NCBI GenBank assembly: GCA_000328365.1
Contig: KB293867.1
Coordinates: 22,188-86,187 of the forward strand
DNA length: 64,000 bases
DNA from: Capitella teleta
Taxonomy: Eukaryota > Annelida > Polychaeta > Capitellidae
Direction of reading: 5' to 3'
Positions within the stretch are counted from its first letter, which is position 1. The number at the start of each line of letters is the position of its first letter. The position numbers and the translations under genes are program-made. This document shows, in pieces, positions 48,264 through 61,400 of this stretch. The notes below the pieces were generated by a model. It did no database searches, was not told the DNA's origin, and was given only the letters and a program-made list of their open reading frames with translations.

Positions 48264-50484
48264 CTAATAGATGGAGGTATTTCCAGGTGGATGTCCAGGT
48301 AAGAGGTAAATGTCAGCCGAGATGTTGGCGAAGAGAGTCGTCGAGTTGCTGGGCAGACATGGATCAATAGTCAAATGGGGACCCAGCCACAGATTCAACA
48401 GGTAGGCCACTCCACTGCCGAGTGTCAGTCCTAAACCATACGACAGCGTCATGATATTTCCTAAACAAACATGGAAGAGTGTAATCAACTAATAATGCAT
48501 ACATTAATTTCCAACTCACCAGTGAGTTCTTTCTGCTCATCTGGTACTGTGGACGGGGCTAGAATCATCGGTATACTTCCGAAGTATCCATTGGTCAAAC
48601 CGAGCAGCATTGACAGCAGCATAGCCCACGTTTCTCCTTTCAGTATGGGGCTACTTCTTGGTGCCGCGCAGAGCATCATAAGTGGAACCAACACGATCCT
48701 CAGGCAAGAGAAGAAGACCAGTCGACCTCGAGGCCATTCGTAAGGGATGGATGCAAGTACCTGCAGAAGAACGCTGCGTTAACTATACTGATAGATACAA
48801 CATTACCTTTCCGCAGAAATCTGAGAAGTTGAAGATAGAGATGAGGAGAATCGGCATCCATGACGCCCAATGGCAGCTAACGATTTCAGATTCAATTCCA
48901 GGAAAGAGGCAGAGCGTCACGAAATAAGCCAAGCCAATGGACAGCATGAATGGCCACACCCCTTTTGCCACCGCCCATCTCCTGCGCACTCCATCTGGAA
49001 AAGTAGTATCGATAGATGACAATGATCCTCGTTGATTCTACGCACTCTTGAGGCTGTCCCATCGGCTGATGTGGCGCTTGTAGCTGTGACCTTTGAACTT
49101 GAGTTGTGTCTCGTGGGCTCTTGCAATCTGCTCCGGTCCGCTCCTATCTCTCCCTCCCGGTATGGCAGGCGTGTCCGGACCAGGACTGCTGGGACTTTGC
49201 AGGACCAACACCCCGTAGTGATCCCTCGTGACGGTTCCGTCCAGGATCTCCACCTACAATTGGAAATTATTATTTTATTACTTGCATACACACCTTAGAA
49301 ATAATATTGAAACCTGAAATTGGTGAACGAGGTTCGAACGGATCTAAATGAAGGAAGCTTCAGAAAACGTTAACATTGTACTACCACCATTGTATAGTGC
49401 ATGTAGGACTCACTTATGATATGATGTAATTTAGCATATATTAATTACGTGTAGCGATAATTTGCGTTAAAGGTTAAGATCAACAGCAGGCAAGTGTTTG
49501 AGTCACAATAAATCGAACTCAAAAAGCAAAACGAATGCCATCTACATGTGCAGCTCAAGCAATAGCTCAGTCGAGGAAGAAGGAGAGGGTGGAGTAAGAG
49601 GAAGAGGAGGAGGAAGAGGCTCTAGCTTACTAAGCCTACTTCTTCTGGGTTGCACACTTGGTGGGTGATGGCTCTTGCGTCCTCATCCAACGCAGCCGTC
49701 CTGCACACTCCAACGTGGTAACGAACGAACGTTGTGTGTCGTGTGGCGTGGAAGATTATGCAACACAGGACGACGCTCGCGATGGACACGCCGAAGAAGA
49801 TCACCGTGTTGCGTCGAGGGTCACTCAGGAAGGATTTGGTCAAGATGCGGTTCACAGAGACGATTACACCGGCTGCACCTGTGCAAGAGTATATGAGGCG
49901 GTGGTGTACATGCATTGTACGAGGGACTTACTTTCACCTGTCATCACAGCTTGGGTGTATCGCTTCGGTAGCATGCTCGTGTAACCGTAGAAGCTGGATT
50001 GCTGAACTGGGAGAAAATTAGGGTTACGCAATTAAAGGAAGGTGACAATCTTACCTGTGCAGCCAAGAGCGATAAGAGATACGGCCGCAAGGGTGACAAA
50101 ATACGAAACATCGGATGAGAACATTTCGAGCGAGACATCGAATATGGTCACCAGACACAACATGACTAAAGCGGTGACGTATCCGAACGAAATCCTCACA
50201 TTCAGAGAAAAAGTTTCAACGAGGATGTTGTTTACAAGGAGAGCGACAAACGCAGTGCAGATGTAAGTGAAACTCATGTCAAAGATGATGGTGGATCCAG
50301 GGTACTTCCCCTGATAGTAATCGACGGCGGTGATGAAGCTGTTGTAAGGAAGCAGGAATCCCGCCCCACAGAGTAGCATGCCCAGGTAAACAGCACTGCA
50401 TCTGTCGGCCGCAGGGGGGCTGCTTGTTGTTCTAATGGCACTGCGACCTCCGTGGCAGAAACCGCGACTTGCGTTTTCATCCAT
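48264..50484 (-). CDS. SLC29A4: equilibrative nucleoside transporter 4 / plasma membrane monoamine transporter
   Basis: Seven minus-strand coding exons join in frame: 50,055-50,484; 49,932-50,006; 49,631-49,878; 49,046-49,253; 48,807-48,994; 48,520-48,760; and 48,264-48,460. The product is 528 residues, against 530 in human ENT4. Diagnostic blocks are GAGFLLPYNSFITAVDYY (TM1), VQQSSFYGYTSMLPKRYTQ and VMTGES (TM4-5), YFVTLCLFPGIESEI (TM7) and SNGYFGS-type TNGYFGSIPMILAP (TM9-10). The Glu in MTGES (residue 168) corresponds to human E206, reported as important for cation recognition, so polyspecific organic cation and monoamine uptake is likely. The long hydrophilic TM6-TM7 loop is divergent. 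The start at 50,484 lies 4 nt after a good splice acceptor. An upstream ATG at 50,595 would only be used if that site is not spliced. A non-coding first exon is likely at 51,114 and above. Confidence 0.95.
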
Positions 50485-51113
50485 CGCCCTGAAAGCATTC
50501 AGACACTCATGACATTGCATATATGTGCTGTCACGCAACTTGAGTCTGGAGTCATATGGTCTATGTGGACAAGGTAGCTGGATTTGTAAGGGCATGGTTA
50601 TTGGCCATGGGACCTTATAGGTGCTCGATTGAAATACAGATGTATATCCTATATGTCAAATTATCATCCCCTGTTGCGGTGTAAATTCAAGGTCCAAACA
50701 CACGAATATTCCACAAAATAACCTCTTATTGGCCATACACATTGCTGAAAACACCCGAATCTGATGTCCACATTGATTGCAACAACAATCATAGCACCTG
50801 ATATTCATTTTGCCCATATTGAACAAAGTCCACCTGAACCACAGACTCACCCTTATATGATAGTATTCCCGTTATTTATAATGCATTACTGTATCCTAAT
50901 CACTTTGAGCAACTGACTGATCACGTGATGTCATTGCATAATTTTCATAATTGAGTTATCCGGAAACGATGCAAGTCGTCGCTGTCAAGAGATCCCCATG
51001 CACTGCATGGATCACCACTGCCCTGGCGTGATATTACACCAACTAGACCACCGGGCTTCATGGTGCACGTGAAGCACTGTTGACTATTTACTATAGCTGA
51101 ACTTTACACTCAC

Positions 51114-51175
51114 CGTGATATCAAGCGAACAAATTGACGTCTGCCTTTCTCGGTGTGTGGCTTCGTGTGCACAGG
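51114..51175 (-). other. SLC29A4: probable 5' UTR exon of the ENT4 gene
   Basis: A consensus donor GTGAGT on the minus strand (51,108-51,113) pairs with the acceptor next to the start codon (exon edge at 50,488), giving an intron of about 620 bp. The 5' limit shown is arbitrary because no start site can be read. Confidence 0.4.
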
Positions 51176-51178
51176 AGA

Positions 51179-51197
51179 GGGAGGGAGGGGAGGGGGG
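51179..51197 (+). promoter_or_regulatory. G-quadruplex motif upstream of ENT4
   Basis: The plus strand has four runs of 3-6 G separated by single A residues, an ideal G-quadruplex pattern with 1-nt loops. It lies just upstream of the probable first ENT4 exon and is C-rich on that gene's sense strand. It could also be read as GC-box/KLF-type sites. Confidence 0.55.
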
Positions 51198-51199
51198 CA

Positions 51200-52665
51200 G
51201 TGTCAAACCCAGCACAGGAATATCGATCCGGACGTTAGTTTGCATGGTCGCCATGGCAACCACGGATCTTCATTGGCAAATCAGGGCGAGAAACTTGCGT
51301 AATAAGATCGAAGGTGAGGCGCCTGGATGTCTTATGGGTTCGTATGTAACAGGGGGTGCTGGGGGTTGATTAAGCAAGATTAGCTGATGTGATTGAATCA
51401 AGGAAAATTGCGCAAATTATTACTTTGTGTCAATCTCAACTTCCCAAGTAGGTCCTAGTGGGTGATATTCGGAATGCTCGTCATTCCTAATTAATGATAA
51501 TTTAGTTGCGTAACAACACAGCTCCATTCAAGAACCCACACAGCACCACTCCACGTACTCGTTATCTCGGATAGACAATCGCAGTGTGTGACGTCACAGG
51601 ACTGAAATGGCCATTCGTGTATGGAGTGCCCTGCATAGAATGACCATTCTATCTCGACATTGTTCTAAATGCGATTTCAGGCGGCTTCTGACTGACCTTC
51701 GCTCTGCATATATACTCAGCCAGTTACACCCCATTTGATTATTTGTTTCGTGGTTGTAATTGTAATTATTAGCTATCTAACTTATTAAATATATGTGCAT
51801 CCCTATATATGAGATAACGGCTTACATGACACCAGCGCCTAAGGCATAACAGCTGGCCGCTATATACGATTACAATGACAGGAGATTGAACTTCCTGTTG
51901 GTCAACATGCAGTGGCCAACGGATATGAAGAGATCCGGGAATGGGGGAGTGGGAAACTAAGATCAAAGAGGGGAAATTAGGGAGCAGCGATAAGACAAAG
52001 AGATCAGAGAAGGCGCGTTATGCACTGCACATCTGGGGATCGTGCTTCAGCATCTGTCGCGAGTCCAAGTCTTGATTTGATTCACTCTTTGTCGGCTAAC
52101 GACTGCTATAAGCAGACAGACGGTCTGCTAAAAGCCAAACAATGGCCCACAGACCACATTGATATGGATGCAAACGGTGTTAATTTCGTGTAATGAAGGT
52201 GACTGCGGTTCATGCAGGAAATAACTGAAATGAACACAAAAAGGTCAAAGGGTCGTTTGGGCAATGTCTGCAGCAGAGAGGAATATGAATGAAGCTGCGC
52301 TAAAGAGTAAAAGAAAGAGTTGCTTTGAGGATGCATGATCTTCTCTCATCTTAATTAGTTTTTTTCTTGTTATTTCTATGTTTTATTTTAAACAAATTCC
52401 TCTTCTCCCGAAACAATCTATTTACCAAAAAAAAATCGAACAATTAATATTATATTCAGAAATCAAACGGTTATAACAGATGAATGACACATTCAAATCT
52501 ATCATCAAAAAATAAAAAATGTAATAATAATACAAATTTAAGCTAACAATAAAACAAAAACGTGAACACGAACATACGAAAAGTAACAAGCAAATGCACA
52601 ATCAACGTGGTGCAGATCGACATTTTGAAATTGATCCTTTTTGATTTGACATTGAAGTGACGTCA
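51200..52665. other. intergenic
   Basis: Holds the probable ENT4 promoter side (a CRE-like TGACGTCA near 51,590) and the 3' flank of the first stress protein gene. A minus-strand AATAAA (plus TTTATT at 52,382-52,387) is a possible poly(A) signal about 285 bp after that gene's stop. Confidence 0.4.
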
Positions 52666-52671
52666 TCGGAA

Positions 52672-53004
52672 TCATTCCCTCACGACCAAGACGGCGCAGT
52701 GGCTGTGGTGCAGGACGTAGTCGCTGACACTGCCCATGATGGTCCTCCTCAGCACCCCCATCCCCCTCGTCCCCATCACGATCATCGCGGCGCTCACTTC
52801 CTTCGCCACTTTGCAGATGTATTCGCCCGGGTGTCCGAACTCAGACCGCAGTTCGTATGGAACCTGGAATTGCAGGGAAATATTCGAACAATTATTAAGA
52901 AAATATAAGCATTCATTGCTTAAACTTGTGTTCTACTCTCGTCTTCTGGCTAATGCGAAACTGATTTCAAGTACAATTCAAATCCACTGGTTTTGTTTTT
53001 TGTT

Positions 53005-53035
<31 letters not shown>

Positions 53036-53521
53036 ATCTCATCGGTGCCCGGTGCCCGTAAATCATTCGATTCTGAGTCTGAATTCTAAGCTGGAATTTC
53101 ATCAATTTGTCAGGTCAAGATTGATGACTTCCTAATTTCCCTAAAGAAAAAAACTCTTGACCTTCGCATCGTCCAGCATTTTGGCATATTTCTCTTCCAC
53201 AGCCTGCGCTGCTTTCGCTGTGTGCTCGACAATATCCTTCACAACCTCTTCTCTAAGGGCTGTAAAGAAAACAGTTTTTATTGTATCATTATTATGGTCT
53301 GATAAATTAACTAACGCTGCACTGGTTGGTACGGAATTTCAGCACTATGTGTGAGTAGCACGTGACAGTCCGGCTGGTGGACTACTTTGAGGTAATCTGA
53401 AATTTCATAACAATTAGAGTGCGTTATGTTCACATGATAATTACTCACGCTTCACTGCTCGCATTGAATGCACACTGTCATCGACCGCTAAAACGATGAT
53501 TTTCTTGTTGCCAGTTGCCAT
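52672..53521 (-). CDS. universal stress protein (USP family), copy 1
   Basis: Four minus-strand exons join in frame: 53,449-53,521; 53,316-53,396; 53,162-53,259; and 52,672-52,863. The product is 147 residues, normal for a single-domain USP. It starts KKIIVLAVDDSVHSMRAV, the first beta-strand with the nucleotide-contacting Asp. It contains SAEIPYQPVQ and ends with MGTRGMGVLRRTIMGSVSDY and the strand CAVLVV. The G-x2-G-x9-G-S pattern is the ATP-binding signature of MJ0577-type USPs. Cytosolic ATP binding and a stress role are family knowledge; the exact function in animals is poorly known. The third intron uses a GTCAAG donor. A 5' UTR intron is likely, from the donor at 54,412 to the acceptor 5 nt before the start codon. 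Confidence 0.93.
52984..53036. repeat. poly-T tract in USP copy 1 intron
   Basis: A long T run with a single early interruption, within the last intron of the first stress protein gene. Confidence 0.9.
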
Positions 53522-54412
53522 GGTGACTGAAAATTCACGCCAAATAAAATTTTATTGGTAGAGCTAAAGGATAATATTTATGATAAGTATTTCTTTCAAT
53601 ATGCTATTCTCATTGTATCTGGATGAAGGTTCAAACGAGAAGATTAAGTTTCAATGACGGTATAATTATAATAATATGTTCTATAAGCGATGGACGCAAA
53701 GACAGGGAATAGATAACTTTTGTTCTTTTGTCACAACAATGTTAATGTTAAATACTTCATCTACATTATCATTATAACCGTGGTGGTAAAGGGACAGGAT
53801 CCGAAGGTCTTATGTAATAGTATATTATTTTGAGAATAGTCCGCAACAAACAACAACCGAATCAACATATTACATCCATTCATTTGACCCGCGCATATTT
53901 AGATCCGAGGTCACAGTAACACCTCGAATTACATGCTCATTCAGACACGCTTAAGATTATAGCTCAATCTGACGGCAATGCTATATATGGCATGTAAATA
54001 AAATCATTGTCATAATATAAAAATGTGGACGGGAATTTTACTTTATATTATCCAGCAGATTAGTTTTATCACGTTTACATGACGTAGGGATTATGAATAA
54101 TGTTATCAATTACAACAATACTAGTAGCACATAGTGTTCATGAATCTAGTAATGATCTATATAAGTGTAATTGGTGCACAATGAAGAACCCATCTTGTCC
54201 AAAAGAAACATACACATGTCTCTATAAAGATATCTAAAGTGGATATTAAGAAGATAAGATAAGAAAAGTGCTTTATAACGGTGTATTTGTTAGGAATGAT
54301 ATAATACTTATGGTGCCACAGCAAAGCAAGGAGGTCAACCAAAATGTCAGTATACTGTTAGTTCTGATCAAGATCAACATTAATTTCTGGCTCAAGAGAT
54401 CTGCCAATTTAC

Positions 54413-54480
54413 CTTAGCAATGTTCATCTCGTCCCCTCGTCGATCAACTTCAGTGTAACGGAACCACATCAACATCGCTC
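54413..54480 (-). other. probable 5' UTR exon of USP copy 1
   Basis: On the minus strand CATTGCTAAG precedes the donor GTAAAT (54,407-54,412). The matching acceptor AATTTTCAG ends next to the leader TCACC at 53,526. The upstream limit is arbitrary. Confidence 0.4.
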
Positions 54481-54559
54481 TAATTCTCAAAATCGATCTC
54501 AAAATTAGCTATTCATTCTCTGCTCAGTTCTCAGTCATATTCTTTCCATTTGTTTCTGA

Positions 54560-56370
54560 CCATGCTACACCATCAATGCAATTTCTTGCCCGGAATTGGA
54601 CGTCAAGAGCTCGCACAACCGGTATAATTTAATCGCATCTGTCCTTTGTGGAATATTAAACATGCATGGTAATCAGTGTTATATATTCACAAACTATTCC
54701 TGTTTTTAAAGCTTGATATTTTTTCTAAGGTTGACTCGTTTGATGGTGTTTTCAATTCTTGCAATTCCATTACGTATAGTTGACGTTGCTCATGGTCTTA
54801 TCACGTGACTTGATCGTTTTAATTTATATTTCGTGTTGTTATTTTATTGCTCAATTCTTTTATGCGTTTATTATACTCAAGCTGAGCAATTTTATCATCC
54901 GCATTTGTTTTTGTTTTTTTTATGCCATGGATATTAATTAAAAAATTAACAATAATAAAAAAAAAAAAATATATATATATGTAACATGTTTGCAGAGTGA
55001 GAGATTAATGTTTAATGCAAGAAGTTTTGATTGGCTGTGTGTGCATTTTAAAGAAACTTATACAGACATTCTCTATGTGCATCTATGATAATTTTATATA
55101 TTATAGCAAATTACTCTCATTAATTTAATTCTCAGAAAATTCGCTAATCTTCGAGTTATGTGGATTATAATCACATAAAATTTAATATGCATTGCGAATT
55201 GCAATACATTGCATCTTTAATGTTTGTTTATAGATATGTATTTACACGGTGTACCTGATTATTCGTGATGTAAGGATATTCCGTGACTATTAAGTTTCAA
55301 CATTATACTTATGTGAAGCGTATAACCTCGATGTTTACAACCATCTGTGGGTAAAATATAACTATTGCAGATCTCGGGGATGTTTATATATACCCAAGCT
55401 GGTTCGTGTGACAGGTCGCTGATTTTCTCGCAATTCAAACAGTATCAGATGAAATAAATTGACCGTCTGTGATTAGATGCATAAAAATTATAAATATGAA
55501 ATTATGAATGAAAATAATACTTCGTTGAAGTTGAAATTATTTATGCAAAAGAAAGCAAAGCTGTGATTGATGATTCGATGAACGAGCGTGAAATTATGCC
55601 ATAACCCAGAGGGCATTATCTTGAAATTTGCAAAGCATCCTTGCAAATGGATGTACATGTACAATAATAGGGCTGACCCAACAAATACACTAATTTACTA
55701 TATACTGAACACAATTTTAGTGGAAAAGAAACGTTTCCACTTTCATCAATTGCACAAAGGTAGTCTTATTAAGTCAAACGCCCCATGGATGTTATTCAAT
55801 ATTTACAATTAAGAATTAAATTGGTTGATAAAAGTAAAAAGCAACAAAACGGGTATATGACCACTGAATATAGTGTATTACTGTATATATTTTTTCTTCC
55901 AAACCGATGTATGATTATCTCAATCATATATCCACTATTACACCACCACCACAAGTCTTACCTTTAGTTAAACGTACACAAACCAGGAATGCTCAAAGCA
56001 TTTGTGATTCGTCCGATTTTAAGTAGAAGGCTTCTCAAGGTTGAAGGCAGGCTGCGTACTGCAGTGTTTTTGCATGCATGCATGCACACCGTTTAAAGTT
56101 AAAAAGCAGTTAAACGATCGAGGTCACTGAATTGAGTAGCATCATACTTACTAGTACCTGGATAATTGGATGTGTGTAAGCAGTTTTAAAACATTAACCA
56201 AGACTGGTGTTAAGTGTGCAGTATAATGAAGATTAAGGTTGTCGTAAACTCATTGCCCAAGGCATGCGCAAACATACAACTCCAGTCGCAAATGTATTCG
56301 CACTATACAGCCCGAGTGGTATCAGTCAACTGAAGCGTATAACAAACACTCCAAGTTTTATATTGATGAA
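54560..56370. other. intergenic between the two USP genes
   Basis: AT-rich, including an A/T dinucleotide run near 54,957-54,980. A short open frame of 74 codons (55,588-55,812) shows no domain. No third USP copy was seen. Confidence 0.4.
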
Positions 56371-56371
56371 T

Positions 56372-56377
56372 TTTATT
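56372..56377 (-). promoter_or_regulatory. polyadenylation signal of USP copy 2
   Basis: A minus-strand AATAAA about 127 bp after the stop codon of the second stress protein gene. Confidence 0.5.
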
Positions 56378-56503
56378 GATGCTAATGCTACAGTATTAGA
56401 GAGAGACTGGACGGGTTAAAAACTTAGCATGATGTCTATACATCAATCTATCTATCATTAAATCTGCAATATTTTCAGTGGTCAGTTGAAATCGTGGCGT
56501 ACT

Positions 56504-58391
56504 TTATGTCTTGTAGACCACAACTGGGCAGTGGGCGTGGTGGATGACGTAATCGCTGACGCTTCCAAGAATTGTCCTTCGAATCGTACCCATCCCTCTC
56601 GTTCCCATGACAACCATCGCTGCGTTGGCCTCCTTGGATACCTTGCAGATGAACTCTCCCGGATGTGAGAACTCGCTCTTCACTTCGAAGTTCACCTGGA
56701 AAATAATACAAGGATGCATTGAACGTATGACAGGGTGGATTGCAGGAGCATTCTGACATCTTTATCACCCAGGAACTTCTTGTATTTTGTCTCAATTCGG
56801 ACAGCATCGTCCCTCACTTTCTTCAGGATGTCTGTCACTATGTCTTCACGAAGGGCTGAGGATGAAGAAGGGAGGAATAGGGGTTAGAGCATCGGCTGAT
56901 AAATCGGAGAATTTATTGTAAACAAACACGAGGCATTCTTTGGTTGCATTTATCCTCTGTATCCTCAAATGCCATCTGTGAGTTTTACAATCACCTTCAG
57001 GGGTCAAGCAAGGACGCATGAAGACATATCTCCTTTACACCAATGACTTTCATGCATCACTTCCCACTACGAATATATTTTAACGTGTATGGTAAATTTA
57101 CATTGGAGCGCAAATTAGAGCATTGACCTAAATAGAACTGGGTCATGGCATTGAGACACCTCGAGGAGATGCGATTATTTGGGTTGGGGAGAATGAAACA
57201 TGTAGACCTGGATCGAATGGAGACAAAGTTGTCAGATGTAAGGCAATAAACCAACGTTTGTGTTTATAATTCAGGTAAAGGAACGTTTGATTATAAAGTA
57301 ACTGCGTTCTGAATTTAGAGTTATGCGATAATTGTATTGATATATACATGTATAATATATATACATATCTAAGTTGGTTCGGAGAGTGTTGTTGATCATA
57401 ATTATTATCTTATTTAGTATTTATCTTGTGAACCTAAAATGTTGACAAGTAGATCGATCTACAACCTCGCAAGGCGTGTTTTTCACGCCACTGGCATTGT
57501 TTTTGGATTATGACGTCATGGTTCAAACCACCTCTCACTTACGGGTGATATGCAGCATATGCTAGCTAGCTGCGAGAGAGAGAGATGAGATTACTATAAC
57601 TACATTGTACATGTATGTCTCGCCAGCCCAACCAATCCTAATGGTGTAGTTGTATGCTTCGCCGTTCTTTTCAAGATAAATACACTGAGACCAAGTCTCG
57701 TGTGATTTGATATAAACCAGAACCTGATACCTAGACAACAGCCAGATGTGCTCCTGGTTATGAGTACTCAATAATCCTTATGGCAGCACGGTCTAAAAGA
57801 CAGTGACACGAAAAACACCCCTCAGTGCCCAATACCTTTAAATGATAAAGGTTGTGTCACTCATGCATGATATTGGATAATATATGGGTCACATACTGGG
57901 TGTTGTATGTATTATTATGGCGACAATAGGCAAGCGTACCTCAGATGTCAGTTTCCCATTGAGCATCTGGGTTATAATTAAGGATCCTTTGAAATGCTTA
58001 CAAGGGAGTCTCACTGCAGATTCTTTACAAGGTAAGTAAGCCTTTGCTATCATTGCAATTAGAGATGCCTCGTTATTACTGTATGTCCCTCAAATGACTC
58101 TCGTGAAGGCCAAATATTATCATTACGGGCGCAATGCCAAGAAAAATTAAAATTCTTGGTGGAACCAAAAACTTGAAGCTAGGAAGACTTACGTTGAACG
58201 GGTTGGTAAGGGATCTCAGCCGAATAAGTGAGGATGACTTTGTCCTCTTTCCTGTGGATTGTATCCAAATAAACTGAAAAGAATGGGATATGTATAATCA
58301 TTCAATTGTGATGACGATTATCATTACACTGCAGTGCTTTCAGTGAGTGTTCACTTTCGTCAATAGCCACAACGACGCTCTTTTCGGCCAT
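56504..58391 (-). CDS. universal stress protein (USP family), copy 2
   Basis: Four minus-strand exons join in frame: 58,328-58,391; 58,193-58,273; 56,758-56,855; and 56,504-56,695. The product is 144 residues. Exons 2, 3 and 4 have exactly the same lengths (81, 98 and 192 nt) and phases as in copy 1, and the third intron again uses a GTCA donor (GTCAGA). It starts MAEKSVVVAIDESEHSLKAL, shares SAEIPYQPVQPLRE with copy 1, and ends GTRGMGTIRRTILGSVSDY plus CPVVVYKT, with the G-x2-G-x9-G-S ATP-binding signature intact. It is clearly a tandem duplicate of the neighbour at 52,672. Intron 2 is expanded to 1.3 kb. A 5' UTR acceptor TTTTTTCAG at about 58,420 suggests a non-coding exon upstream, not located. 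Confidence 0.93.
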
Positions 58392-58421
58392 TTTGTTTTT
58401 CTGGATGCTTCAACTTTTTCT

Positions 58422-61400
58422 GAAAAAAACAAAAACAAAAGCAAATAAACAAAGAAACAAAGAAAAACTTAAACAATGCAACTGGAAAGAGAAATTCACT
58501 AAGCATGAGAGAATGCTACTAAAATGAATACTTTGTCTTCATACTTATTCTGGATATTGACATGATGCATTTGTTTTGTGCTATTCGTGGTTACATTGTG
58601 ACTATTTTTATGTGTTAGCGATTCAGAGATCAGCTGGGAACAATGTTTATGACGACCTCAATTAGGAGATGTGCGAGTGTGCCACGTGCACAATAGGTGA
58701 ACAATCTGAACTTTCACTGGCTCGAATAAAATTATTCCTTCAGACAAATTCAAAGAAAAAAAAAGTAAAACAGAAGAAAGTAAATAATGCTTAGTTGAAC
58801 CACATTAGTTTGAACTGATTCTCATATTTCTGCAATCTGAATTTAGCTTAAAGTGGATAATTATTTTTGTTTGGGTTTGTCTTGATATGTGAGTGTATCA
58901 ATATATAGCTGCTCGAAGGAATGGTTCCTGAGCATTGAATTGAACAACGTAGATAAATCTATGGAGGGCCTCCTCAAAGTATTCATGACATGAACCGAGT
59001 CGATTCTCCTGAGATTGCCGATCCCCAAAATGCCAATGGCCGTAATATTATAGGAGGACATTACTGGTAGAGAAGGAACTCGAGACTGATCCAACAATAT
59101 CTTGTGTTCCTTCACACTTGGGCAACTCTAAGTTTTCCACAGTGACCACTCACTATTTGGGTGGAATCTCAACATTTGAATGGGCTACAATTAAGAACCA
59201 ATGAGGCAAAGCTTCAGACTCCTGCAGCCTGAAATCCACGGTGCTCACGAGGGTAGAACAACCAGTCATAGACAGGGTGGCCCATATATAAATATCATCA
59301 AACAATGCACACAAAACTTACTTATATTAAAGGGATAATAATTATGACTGCAATACATCCATGTGGTCATAGCAATGTGGAGCTTAGATAACATGTTAAG
59401 CTCCTTTGGTCACAGGCATTAGTTGATTCACCTATGAATTGACTCGAGCCGGGAAATTGGAAGTTCATGTCAATTGACCTTTAAATGCCACGGCTCTAAT
59501 TCTGCTTTCGGCATTCGTTGCCACGGACGTGCGAACCAACACGCTGTAAAATAATACGTACGAAACGTGCCAGCCAACTAAACGCGTCCCTCGCGACCAC
59601 GAAAACACAGTTTTACGTCTCGGCATTTTCCTTGCACGCGACTTCACGATATGACAGAGAAACAAGGGTTTGATCAGCTGAGTGGGCGACATAAACTGGG
59701 TTGAAAATAAATAGGTTGAAACTGGAGACCAATGCGTTGCAGGGATGCTTATGATATTGGTGCATTGCGAGCATGGCTATGAAAGAGCAATATTTATTCC
59801 CAAAATCACGAGATATACATAGTTCATAGTTCGATAATCGAATTAAATATACTAGGTATAGTGATTCATGGTGCATGGTTGAGGAAATAGTCCAATAAAA
59901 GCCTATTGGAGAAGAATCGTACAAAAAAATACGAGATTTCTACTTAATTTGGAGTACTTCAACAAATAGCAAAACGGTACCTGACATCAAGCACGCATTT
60001 TGGCAAACATATTTTGAAACACACCGCTTGATATGTGCCAAATCGATAATTTTTTTTTTTTTTTTTTTTTTTTGTCATGTTTACGAACTGAGTTTCCCCA
60101 TAACATGATGACTGTACAACACTATACAGTTACAATGAGCAGTAAAACGAACGAGAACACACGTACACACATACCCAATGTACTCACCCCTGCGCTAGAT
60201 CAAGTAACAAACGCTCTGAAGTGAGGTCGCACATATATTCTATGTTTTTTCAATCAGATTGCATTCTTGAACTTTGTCTCCTTCTCGTATGCATGGTATA
60301 CTAGTATACACTGAACGACAGTAGAACTTGCATACAACGAGAAATACAGGGGAAGAAAGATCTAATACATTCTGCATATCATTAAGAGCACCTATATTCG
60401 TACGCTGCAATTATTACGTACGTGAGCATCACACGGCAATTTCTTTGAATGCAATGCGTTTGTACCTGAGTACAATTACGTTATGAATATTCAGACAAGA
60501 GTTTTTGTAGTTGCATTTGAATTAAGGTAGGCCTAAACCAAACACCAATGAAGATACTTTATGCAGAGCGATGTCCTTTTATCTACTGATCAGATAATTA
60601 GCGGGAGATAATTATTCACCACAGTTTAGATTCATGGCCTGTTTTCTGTGCTGGTGAAGACTGGTGATCGATCGATGAAATTTTCTAAAGACCCCTAGGG
60701 TCGCGCAGGGACAACAGGGACAGCAGGGTGTCTTGTTTAGTCCCCATAATATATATCTTATGACACAAATTATTGGGAGCCGCCGTGAAATTATTTTCAT
60801 GACGTCACCGCAGTTCTGCAATATACTAATAATGCAATTGAAGCTACTCTGTGTTACGTCATGTACACAAGAAATATTTACCGAATTCAAAATGTCGCCC
60901 TGAAAGCACCATGCACGCAGAGATAAGAGAAGTCAATCCTTACTTTTGTTGGTTTGACCTCGCATATTCCTAAATTTTAGGTTTTTTTGGTTATCATTGT
61001 TTATCTCAATTATGCCGATTGCTGCTCATTTATCTCAATCGAATGACTGCTGCACCTCTTTTCGGTGATGTTTCAGCGATCAAACAAGAAACATGTAACG
61101 TGTATTCAATTAAATGTACATATTGAAAGGAATAAGGATCGAAAGGTAAGGGCGTCTTCGATCTTCTTCTGATCTGTCATCGACTTTCACACCTCACTAA
61201 TGAATGATTGCTGTTGAACGTGAATGGTCAAGCGGAAGAAGGCAGCAGTAGAATCAATGATGATTCATTTTAATCGATGATCAGGATAATAGAAATATGA
61301 AAGAAACTTAAGCAGAAATATGAAAGAAACTAAAGTTCTTGGGTTTGTTCTGAAACTCCCCCACCCTTTCCCACCCATGTCTCTATACATCTGCTCGCGA

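Noticed and set aside
50485-50595. Longer N-terminus for ENT4 starting at 50,595
   Set aside because: A good splice acceptor lies 4 nt before the ATG at 50,484 and a matching donor lies upstream, so this stretch is more likely intron. It could still be used in an unspliced form.
59465-59692. 75-codon minus-strand open frame in CpG-rich DNA
   Set aside because: No domain or splice evidence; the region looks more like promoter sequence.
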